DNA of 64,000 nucleotides from Acestrorhynchus altus (Eukaryota; Chordata; Actinopteri; Characiformes; Acestrorhynchidae): contig CM067511.1 of NCBI GenBank assembly GCA_034509495.1, forward strand, positions 32,508,963 through 32,572,962. Direction: 5' to 3'. The notes below the pieces were generated by a model. It saw only the letters and a list, made by a program, of their open reading frames with translations, was not told the DNA's origin and made no database searches. This document shows, piece after piece, positions 48,501-60,237 of the stretch. Position 1 is the stretch's first letter; every line of letters begins with the position of its first letter. Made by a program: the position numbers and the translations under genes.

Positions 48501-51500
48501 ACCTGCCAGGTATCAAAATGGGATGCAGCTTTAAGATACAGTGTTAAACAGATGCAAACGAATGTAGATCATAAATAATGGATCGGTTTTGAACTGTTTG
48601 TTAAATCGGCGTCGAAGTTTTGATAAGAGTGAAGAAAAGCGCACAGCGTTTAGAATCCGGTCTGTACTTCAGTCCATTTTTATTAATTACAGAATCAGAA
48701 AGCTCACATGCAGCGCTCTGAACTGACAGATAAAAGAGGTCCAGTGTTTTGGCACGTCCATTGTCTTTTGGCTTGGGAAAGGGTTATTAATGCTGCAGTA
48801 AGGTGGCAGTAAGCCTCAGCTGAAGTGCCGAGCCAAACTAAGAACAATTCCCGTGCTGTGTGGAGAGGACGGGAAACAGAATTCTTCCACATAACGGTGC
48901 TGGCATGGGATGTGCTGGCCCCGGTGTCTGACAGCGCTCAGTGAAAGGCTGAGGGGTGACTCCACCTTATGGGCCGGTCCTCGCTCAGTCGGCGCGCTGT
49001 GTTTGGCCACTCTAGCATGACTAGGCCGCTGAGAGTTCTGGAAGTCAGCGAGAAGTCACAGCGCTGTTATCCACGCAAGACTCGCCACAGCGCTGAGACG
49101 CCAGAGGAACACCAGAGACGGGAATGGGTTTATTATAACCCTGCTGTGATTTTAGCCTTTGTGCATCTTTGAATAAAACATTACTGAAGATGTATGCAAT
49201 GGAAACACAACTCATAACAGAGAAGTGTGTTAATGGCTGTCAGAGCACTCATTGTTTCTGATGTGAGTCATGTGTAGACCCCTGTACTGCGCCTGTTCGG
49301 GTCAGTTCGGGTCAGGGATATTTAAGCTTCATGAATATAATGACGTGTTCTTTTACAGGCACCTGTAAAGGCTCCTCCCCCTCCCGGATGCTATATTCAT
49401 GGTGGTGTTGGTGAGTTCAAATATCAAAAACACACACCGTTCAAATGTTCTAAATTGTCTGAAATTGATTTGTTTTACTGGTTTACAATCAACCACAACA
49501 TTATGACCACCAGGAGCACTTTGTAGATCTATAATTCCAGACTGTAGTTCATCTGTTTCTCTGCAGACTTTATTCTCCTCCTTCCATCCTGATCTTCAAT
49601 GATCAGGACCCCACAGGACCACCACAGAGCAGCTATGATGTGGGTGGTGGGTCATTCTCAGCACTGCAGTCACACTGACATGGTGGTGTGTGGGTCTCCA
49701 CTCATACCAGACACCCACTAACACACCACCACTATGTCAGTGTCCTCTGTGGTGGTCCCGTGGGGTCCTGATCATTACAGTCCAGTCTGTAATTATAGAT
49801 CAACAAAGTGCTCCTGTATGATCAGAGGAGCTGATAGAATGGACAGTAAGTGTAGAAACGAGGGGGTGGTCATAATGTTATGGCAGATTAGTGTATGAAT
49901 ACAATGATTAGTGCTTATTTAAAGGGGTTTTCGGGGGGCAGTAGTGTGTACGGTAAACATTAATGAAGACCCCCGTGCTCTCTGTGTTTTCAGGCACGGG
50001 AAAAACGATGCTGATGGACCTCTTTTACTCCCATGCGGCGAACAGCAGGAAAAAGAGGCTGCACTTCAACAGCTTCATGTTAGATGTACACAGCCGTAGG
50101 TGTTCCGTGCTGATTTCTGACTGTAACCGTGATCACCGTTGGGAATGTTAAAGCCACACTTCTGTGCCGATTCATTTTGAAAGTGACCATAAATGTTTGT
50201 TTCTAGGGATCCACAGACGGAAACAGAGTCTGCCGAAACGACGGATAGGCAAAATGACAGTCTACGATCCCATCTTTCCTGTTGCCATGGAGATGGCTGC
50301 AGAAACCTGCCTCTTATGCTTGGATGAGTTTCAGGTGACGACAGGGGGGCGGCTAAGGAGTTTGAGAAGGTGCTGAGGGTGCAGCAGCCTGGGGTGGGTG
50401 GGAGGGTGGAGGGGGATCAACAGGTGTTGCAAATCAAGAACTAATAACACAAAGCCAATTTGTTAAATCATTAGCATGGAAATAACAACATTGAAATGCA
50501 AAGTAAAGCGTTTGTGCTGTATAATGTTAGGTTCATACTTGTGTGAGTCATTACTGTAGTTCGCTCTCGTCTCTCCACGGTGGCTGCTTTCGTGCTCGCT
50601 CCTTTGAATGCCTGGAAAAGGAGAATAGGAAGCAATATGTCTTGAAGGGATGCTGAGAATCTAAGAGGCGCTCAAATTAGACGATCAGTTATCAGTTCTT
50701 TGTAGATGGTGCATAAGACGGCTTTACAGCTTACATTTTCTTACAGCTACGGCCAAAAGACACAAATTGTCTAGACCAGTGGTTCTTAATCCTGGCCCTG
50801 GAGAACCAACGCCCTGCAGGTTTTAGGCTTGGGTGTGTTCCAGCTGGACAACTCCAGGAACGGGATCGGGAACCACTGGGATACACGGACAGAGCTGGAG
50901 GGAATCTCACAAAGCTGGCTTTCTCTGTTTAGCCAGAATACATATGTCCACAGTCTAGTCTGTCCAGTAGTAGAGAGACCAGGGACATCCTTGTTGAACA
51001 GTACTCTCATTTGGGTAGAAGTTACTTGCTTAGCTGAGAAACGCTGCTTTGTGTGCTTGTTTATTTTGGAGCAGTTCTGTTCAGAGGGTAACACAAACAA
51101 CTTTGTACAGTTTGGAGCCATCTAGTGGAGTTTAGAACCTAAACACCATCTCAGTCCTGCAAACCGAGGTGTTCCATTAATGCAACATGAAATAAATACA
51201 CTTAGAACTCAAATCTCTTCTGGATCCAGGACTTCTTTTCCATCTTCACTAATGACTTTAGATCAACACAAATTCCACCAGGGTTTTGAAATATTCAGAT
51301 GACACTACAGTCATTACATACTTTATTCTCCTCCTTCCACCCTGATCTTCAATGATCAGGACCCCACAGGACCACCACAGAGCAGCTGTTATGTGGGTGG
51401 TGGGTCATTCTCAGCACTGCAGTCACACTGACATGGTGGTGGTGTGATAGTGTGTGTGTGAGTGGATCAGACACAGCAGTGCTGCTGGAGTGTTTAAACA

Positions 51501-54500
51501 CTGTGTCCACTCACTGTCCACTCTATCAGACGCTCCGAGTGTCTCCACCTCTGTTTCTGCACATTAACATCTAGAAGAAAAGCACGAGAAAAACGTCACA
51601 CGGTAGAGTCGTATTAAGTACACTGACATAGCTGAGACATGTTTCTCAGAAGAGGCCTTTCCACCATTATCGGACATGGACGCAGTGGACGCAGTCTGGA
51701 CGCAGTGACCGTTCTAAGGAGCGGCTCCTGTTTTCCGCGGGCACTTTTCATGGGGAGGTCATCCACCTCAGGACTGACGTGCCCTGGCATCATTAGCTCT
51801 TTGATTTCTCTACACAGGACTTAAATAATCAAGCGTCTGTCTCCACACGCACAAACACAAGCAGACACACTCGTGTCCTCGCTCTTTGTATCTGTCAGGA
51901 TCAAGGGCCGCTCTTTTCATTAGTCCCTTTTATAATTTAAATGTTTACCTCAGAGCAGATATTGCAGTGTGTGTGTGTGTGTGTGTGTGTCATTGCCCAT
52001 ACACTCTAGGGTCTTGCTCAGCTTACGGATCATGGCCAGAGCCAACATGCAACACTCACACACGTTTTTGTTTGCCATGTATAAATGAGGAGCCTGACGG
52101 GGCCCTTACCAATCAGGAGCCACGGCCACTTAAGCATGCAAATGTGGCATCGGGTTTCAGCCGGCCCCTCTTGCTTCCTTAAGTGAGGGGTAATGGAGAG
52201 CAACCGCAGCGGTCGCATGTATCCGTGCCTCTTAAATGCTAATGAAATTTCTTCGTTCTCTTCATTAGTCCGGCGTCATTATCAGTAATTTGTAGCCTTC
52301 CCCTTTTGTCCCCCTCAGCTCCCTTAATGAATGCCAGGCATTGAGAGAAGGGCAAAAGAGAGATATAGAGGGGAGAGCAGGAGGGGAAAGGAAGAGGGAG
52401 TTGCAACTGCTTGAGGCATTGTCTCGGCCCCTCAGTCAGAAATTACTCATCGCTGGATTTGGATAAGTAAAGGTTTAAGATCAAAAGAGCGTAATTTGGC
52501 ACCCGTATGAGCCGCACAAAAGTGACTCTTTGCTGGCGTAATTGGATGCTCATTTGAATATCCACGCCGTTGTTTTGGAGGTTGTCCTCGACAACACCGA
52601 AGTGCCGCACGGCGCTTTCTTCTGCTCAAACCGCCCAACAATACCCCCCCCCCAGTGTGTGTGTGTGTGTGGTGAGGGTGTGTGTGTGTGAGAGAAAGAG
52701 CGAGAGCACGTGTGTTTGTGTATGCGAGTGTGCGCCGTGGTGCCTGAGCGACAAACAAAAAAACACAAATACAGGAAGGATGAAAAGGTCACAATTAAAT
52801 GACTCTTTTGAGACGGGCCATAGAAAAAGGCGCTTAAATGAAACGCGATTCAATTTAGGTAGCAGCACCTCGGCTTTGTAAACCCACCGAGACCCCCTCC
52901 AGGCTCCCCCCAACCCGGTGCCCCCCCGAAAAGTAAAATTGTGGCACAGATGCTAATGGGGTTAGATTAAGGGCCGAAGGTTTAGTATGCAAAAAGAGAG
53001 CACTTCAGTGTAAGAAAAACAACATATGCTGGGGGTCTGGCCATCTTAAGGGTCTCCTTTTCACAAATTTTCACGAATAATGTCCATCAGTGTTGGGGTG
53101 GGAGGTGTCCTTCTTTTCGGCCTCCCCCACAACCACCAAAAGGTATGCGACAGTGCCAGTGTGGAGCGCTAATGAAGTATCGTAGGGAATATCTAGGACA
53201 GAGGACACAGACATGCCAAATACAAGTCAACTGAAGGATGGCATAAGACTTGTGTGGCTGTGTCTCATTTCCCCAAATGTTCTCGAATAATGTCCATCAG
53301 TGCTTGGGGAGGAGGATGGGGGTGTTCCTGTCTCCGGCCTCCTCTTCAACCACTCAGACAGTTGGACAGACCCAGTGTGGACCACTGATAAAGACAGCAG
53401 TATCCTAGTGTATATCTAGGACAGAGGACAGAGACTTGTCAAATCAGTACTAGTGAGCTGAAGGACAGCACAAGATTTGAGACCGCTTGGGGTATTTTTT
53501 TCACGAATGGTGTCATTCAGTCCTGGGTTCGGGGTTGATTGTGTCTCCGTCCTCCCTCTCCAACCACTAAAAGCTGTGCGGCAGTGCCAGTGTGGACCAC
53601 TAATGAAGACAGTGTCCTCTATCCTAGATATAGCCTACGGTACTAGAGACAAATCAATACCAGTCTTTAGACAGCATGAGCTGGAGGCATGGCCATCTAA
53701 ATTGTCTCCTTTTCACTGCTTGCTCCGTCCTCCCCCACAACCACCAAAAGGTAGGTGCACGGGGCCTGTGTGATCCACTCATAAAGGCTATATCTAGGAC
53801 AGAGGACAGGGACACGCTGAATCAATACTAGTCAGCTGAAGGACGGCATAAGACTTGAGATGTGCTTACTACAGTCTGTGTGTCTGCACTCGGGGACAGG
53901 CACACAACTATACTGCTCACTTGAGATTGGAGGAATGGACGGATAGCTGGAAAAGAGAGAGAGAGAATATGAAAGGAAGAGGATGTTCATTGTTGGTTAT
54001 TGACTAAAGGGCTCCTTTTGTTCGGGGAGGGTCAGCAGCTCCTATGTTTTTGCAGATGTGTGTGAGGCGACAGCTCGCTGCTGTGAAAAAGGCAACGTTT
54101 AAATGATAATAACGACAATGATGATGATGAGAATGATAATGAAAGGACCACTTGTGCCCCCCCATCCCCTTTTCCGCCGAGATTCAGGGACAGCCATGCC
54201 AGGCCCTTAAAAAGCACAATAGGAAACGCATCTGTGTATGTGCGTGTCCGCACCGCATGTGTGGCCATCTGGCTGCCATTGTGCCACTGATTTTGCCTCT
54301 CGCTGCCCTGTTTATTTATTTATTTATTTACTTATTTATTCATCCATTTATTTATCATTTCATTCTCCGGGCTTTGTCTGCCTGCCCTGACTTGATTAGC
54401 TCAGACGAGCCACCTCGAGCCACTCGTCCTTGTCATCCAGCGGAAAGCTGCGGCTCCGTGGGGCCATTTTGCTGTCAGGTGGAGTGGCTTTGTGTGCGTG

Positions 54501-57500
54501 AGCGCTCGTGCACGTGGTGGTCAATGGACATTGGCCAAGGCTGTGGGATTGAAATGTAACAACACCTGGTATTCATTCAATCGTCTGTACACACACACAC
54601 AATCACAGTCGCAGTAATTAGCTCAAGGTGGGGGTGGGATGATGGCTGGGGGAGGTGGGGCTGTGCTTGTCTTAAGGCTTCATCCACCTGTGTGCGCTCC
54701 CATAGCCGACTGACCGTCCGGTGCAGCCGTAGGTCACGGGATTGTTTCTAGTTCAGTCATGTTCAAGTGAGCCGATTTCAACCCAGTTGGGCTCAATAAC
54801 ATCTCAACACCTCTCAGTCACCCGATCATTGGAGGCCACAGACTGTCGCTGACATTAACCAGCCTGATGTTCTCTCTCTCCTTCTCAGGTGGTGGATGTA
54901 GCTGACGCCATGATTCTGAAGCACCTTTTCAAGGGCTTGTTTTCATGTGGTGTGGTGTTGGTGGCCACCTCCAATCGGCCACCAGAAGGTGAGGAATGTC
55001 CTGGGTGCTGGGTGTTTACTGCAACATTACTAATTCCCGTCCCACACTACAGGAAAATCGGGATGATTTGGAGGACAATCGCCAAAGATCTCCCGATTGT
55101 GATCTTCCCAGATTATCCCGTTATGTGGGGAGTCTATAATCTGAGTATCCTGTAGTGTGGGGTGGAAGCTGATTCGTTACATCAATCTCAAGCCTAAAAA
55201 CTGCCAACCAATGAGAGTTCAGCTGAAAGGGAACTGTTTGGTCAAGTCGTGGGAAAAAAGTTAGAACAATGTTGGACTTTAAACATATTTAAACATTGTC
55301 CACACATTTACTGTAGATCTTTAGTTTAACTACACTGAGAGATGGAGGTGATTGAACACATACTGAAGAAACGTCTTTTAAACATCATTTGTAAAACATA
55401 ATTCATTGAAATACTATTTTAGGACCTTCTATACCCTAAAAGCTGGATCTCCTCCTTTGTCTGAAATAATGTCAGTGAGATGTTTCTACAACCGTCTACC
55501 GTCTCTGGCATCGACTGGAAGAACGACGTTCCCACTCCTCCATGCGGAATTCTTTCAGCTCTGTGATGTTTCAGCGTCAGTCTTTGTACGGACGCTCTTC
55601 CGTTCTCCTCAAACCCCCTCTGATACAATAAAGATCTCATAGTGGTTTCTATGATGGAGAGATCTCCACACCCTGCTGCAGCAGAGCAGCTCCAAACCAT
55701 CACACTTCCACCACCATGCTTCACAGATGGTATGTCTCCATGAGGGTGGCTTTTTTGGGACCTATATTCAGAGCCCGGCAACTTGCAGCTTGATCGGCAG
55801 AAAGCAGCAGAATTGGCAGGTCCCCATTCTTCTCACAGATGAAGATTCCAACTTGCGTACCAGAAGGTCACATACTACAAGGAATTTTGTTGAATTTGTT
55901 TGATGTGCATCAGGCAACATGTAACGCTTTAGCGATGTCTTCGATTATTTTTTCCTTGGGAACAAGGTCGGAAGCGCTACATTGCGTGATGCTTTTCCAT
56001 ACCGGAGATCTGCGAACCTGTCATCCCAGTTCATGTCAAAGGCTTCTGATTTGAATATAAACTCCTATAAACACAACGTACAAGTGGAGAATAACATTCA
56101 AGCTGCCGTGTTGTACAGAAGTTTATTTCTGACACTGACCTTGTCACCTGCACAGCTCAGTTTGCTTTCTCACTTCGTATTGTTGTCTTCTCGCCTCCAT
56201 ACAATTATCGACAATGGCTTGCCCTCTCTTTCCTCTAGTGCTGTTTTGTTGGTTGAACAAAGTCAAACATGTTCCTAAAGCTCACGGCCTTCTCGTGTTC
56301 TTAATCCAATTCCAAACACTCTCATATGTCAGCTTCTCCTTTCTCTCAGCAGCTTTTGTTCCGCTCATCTATCCTTTTCACCCTTCCTCGGTTCACCTTG
56401 TACAGAGTTTGCGATGTCAGGGTTCTTCCTCTCAGGTTAAAAAAGCGAACGCAACCTCAACGCGGGTTTCTCTTGTCCCGTCGCGTGATTGCTCAGCGCG
56501 AGGTTAAGTGTGAATTCTCTCGGAAAGATGTCACATTCTTCAGTCGGGTGATGAGTGAACTACATTTACAGTCTGACCTCTAACTTCCATGTTGTAAGAT
56601 GATGGACTGGGGTGATGGTCCCCCAGTGTGGGGGGAACAAGCCAAGCCCCTCACTGACAGAGATTGTGGAACTGTGCAGTACACTACCGATTGTGACACC
56701 ATGTCACCTGCCTGAGAAATAAACCGGGATGTATTAACAGCAGTGAGGACCAGAACACTGACCTGGTCCACACTGAGATCATCACTCAGTCCAGTACAGT
56801 GAGGACCAGAACACTGACCCGGTCCACACGGAGATCATCACTCAGTCCAGTACAGTGAGGATCAGAACACTGACCCGATCCACACGGAGATCATCACTCA
56901 GTCCAGTACGGTGAGGATCAGAACACTGACCCGATCCACACGGAGAACATCTCTCAGTCCAGTACAGTGAGGACCAGAACACTGACCCGGTCCACACTGA
57001 GAACATCACTCAGTCCAGTACGGTGATAATACTGATACATACATAAAAAATAATGTGCTATAATTCAGCAATAATTCTAATGTTCTAGTGAATGAAAGTA
57101 CAGCAGATTAAGAAAACATCGCACAACATTGTCCTAGAGTTCTAAAGGTTAGCCCTGGTCATTTTCCAGTTATAGTCTGAGGGTTGTACCCCTTGCCCCC
57201 TACTTCCTGCGGTCATGTATTCTAGAGTTGGGTGAGGATTGTATTCTATATGATGATCTCTAACCTCACCATTATTACTCCAGCTGTGCACCTGTTACTC
57301 CTCCGCCTGACAGGTGGACCGATGTAGAAAGTAAAGAGGCCGATATAGAAAGACCGCTGGCGGTCTTTGAAGCTCGGCAGACGTCAGGCAAAGCATTCAG
57401 GTCTTATCATTTACACCTGAATACTCAATACAAAACCCCGATGTCATCACCATCAAAGCCTCTCTGCTTCCACAGCGTTCATCATAAAACACATAAGACA

Positions 57501-59830
57501 CATAAGACCGCACCCTGACCCCCTGTCCAGAACTGCCAGCAGTTACTCTTTAATCTCCCTCTGTCCCTCCCCACCTCGCTGCCGCTCGTCCTCATTGTTG
57601 ATTCAACAATTGCCATTTTGTGATAGCTGTGATGTTGCATTAACGCAGAGAGCTTTCCTGAGCGATAAGGAGAGAAATTGAGACAGTCAACCCTGTCATC
57701 TTCCCTTTCTCTTCCTCCTCTTTTCTCAGAGTGCCGCTAATGTCTCATTGCATGAAGTGGCCTTAGCGCATGGAGTGCACCACGGGCGAGCACTTGCATA
57801 AAGACGCTCTTTACCAACATTAACCAGCCACGGAGAACAAAGCGCACACTAAAACTTAATAGCCAGCTTATTTCATTTTAATTAGGCAACTAATGGAAGG
57901 GCTAGCTAACATGAAAGACGGAGAGCAAGGGCTGGTGAAGGGAGAGAGTGCAGGCGGGGGAAAGACACGGTGGGGAAGGGCCGTCAAAGAGGCTGGCGCG
58001 TTTGAACCTCAACTTACAGATACTCTCTTCCGTCAAGAACAATCGCTTTAGTTTTCACAGACACTCGGAGGAAGTGAAGGAGGTGGATTGGACTGAAAAG
58101 TGGAGGGTGCTGGTTTTTTTTGTTCTAAAATGAATCTAATCAGCTTAGAACCTGAGATCCACAATTTTCCAAGCTTCATAGCTCAGGATCAGGGTAGCCT
58201 ACAGGCATGATATCCTAACAAACTACAAGACTAACCCTATATAACCACAGCTCATCATTGTGTGATAATGAAGACAAATAAGGGACAAACCAAATACACC
58301 TGAAACACCTGAAATTACAACAGAACCAAAGGGTGACAGTGCGGGAAACACTCACTCAGCGCTGGAAGAAGAAACCTTAGGAGGAATCAGGAGAGGTCAA
58401 ACTACAGTATTGATAAGGGGACACTGGACCACTACATTCTACTAGGGTACTGAAGTTTGTATGGTGGTCCTTAAATTAACAGTGACAGAAAACTGGGGTC
58501 CATGTACATTTCTATATAGTTTGGGATGGCAGGTGGCCAAGTCCATTAGTAGGAAGGTGCGCTGCTGGTGTAAAGGGGTGGCAGGGCAGCCTGAGGCCAG
58601 CTTCTGAAGGGGTGGCAAGGGAGCTGGGGGTCAGCCTATGAAGAGGTGGCAAGGGAGCTGGAGGTCAGCCTCGGAAAGGGTGAAAGGAGGAGGCAAAGGG
58701 TGAAAGGGTGGCAGAGGAGAGTCTGAGGTCATTTTTCACTTGGCGTCAGTCCAGACCACTGGGCAGTTATATGAATTATATTTATGACAACAGAGAATGT
58801 AAACAGAGAGAGACTCCAGCAGATATGACTATAGCAGCCAAACTAAAGGAAGAGAACCAGAAGGAACACCGACACAAAGGCTTCCTGAAATATTGGACAT
58901 CTGTCCGCTCCATTGTCCACATGCAGTGATCATATGCAAGCAGCAGGACGAGAGGACCGACATCCCAGTTTACCAGAGAACATTTAGGGGTTTACACTGA
59001 GTCTATACACTCACTGTCCATCCTATCAGCTCCTCTGATCACACAGCAGCTCTTTGTGGTTCTATAATTCCAGACTGTAGTTCATCTGTTTCTCTGCAGA
59101 CTTTATTCTCCTCCTTTCACCCTGATCTTCAATGATCAGGACCCCACAGGACCACCACAGAGCAGATATTATGTGGGTGGTGGGTCATTCTCAGCACTGC
59201 AGTCACACTGACATGGTGGTGGTGTGTTAGTGTGTGTTACCGAGAACAGTCCACCAACCAGAAATGTCCAGCCGACAGCGTCCTGTGGGCAGCGTCCTAT
59301 GAGCACTGATGAAGGACTAGAGGACGACCAACACGAACTGTGCAGAAACAGATGAGTTTCAGTCTCTGACTTTACATCTACAAGGTGGAGACTCGATTTC
59401 CAACAGGATTTCTGAGACAACGTGTCTCCTGTAAATACTTTTCTCATGTTTTGGTGAATGAAGTACAGGTTAAGGGTGTAAGTCTAGTAAGTGTAGTGTG
59501 ATGGAAATATTTTGGTTTGGTCATCAGGTTTTTTGAGAAATCAGAAGGTCATTTTCGTGTAAAAGAAGGTTACCTGCAGGTCGTCTTTGTCTCTCAATAA
59601 CTCTGTCGTGTGTTTAAGTTTCCCAGTGAGCAGAGGACACTGTACCAGCTTCAGGGACGGTCACTGGTTAAGGAAGGAAGGCTTGTAGGTCTGCTGTATG
59701 AACAGGCCTCTTGTCTGTGGAAGAGAGGACCCTCACCCCTGCTTCCAGGAATTGTCATTGGTTGCTGTGTGCCTCTAAACAAGTCATCAATAACAGTATC
59801 TCATCATGCTGTCTTTTACATTCTGGTGTT

Positions 59831-59876
<46 letters not shown>

Positions 59877-60192
59877 TGTGTGTGTGTGTGTTTGTAATGC
59901 CTGTGGGGCTAATTGAAGTCTCTATTCACTCTGATGTTGGCCTATTGTCTGTGCTGAAAGAGAGAGACTTCTTCTCCTGAGCTCATTGTTAGGGAATGTA
60001 ATGAATTTCATGTGCTGTTGTTCTCCTGTGCTGCACACAGAAATCAATTTCTACCTCTCCTCGTCCCTTTTGTCCCTCCTCCCCTCCCTCCCTTCACTTC
60101 ATCAATAGACACTTTATTTGCCAATCACAGGAGGAAAATGACATTATGAGGAGGCTAAAGAGTGTAGCTGATACTAACCAGGCCTGATCATG

Positions 60193-60237
<45 letters not shown>

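Larger units (their letters stand above)
46867..49358 (+). other. afg1l intron 2: Tc1 relic and LINE fragment
   Basis: No exon. The open frame from exon 2 reads through into the intron until 47178 by chance. Contains the Tc1 relic (47405-48130), the (CATC)n plus LINE piece (48155-48385) and unique sequence 48400-49350 with nothing recognisable. Confidence 0.6.
50335..54888 (+). other. afg1l intron 5 (4.6 kb): repeats and candidate regulatory block
   Basis: No exon. Contains a dispersed-repeat fragment at 50775-50830 (AGTGGTTCTTAATCCTGGCC), a fold-back piece (51316-51580), a unique block 52050-52560 resembling conserved noncoding DNA, the 210-220-bp tandem array (53040-53850) and a TTTA array (54310-54355). 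Confidence 0.6.

Noticed and set aside
56741..57020. CRISPR-like repeat array
   Set aside because: Direct abutting 56-bp repeats without spacers, in a vertebrate intron; a minisatellite.
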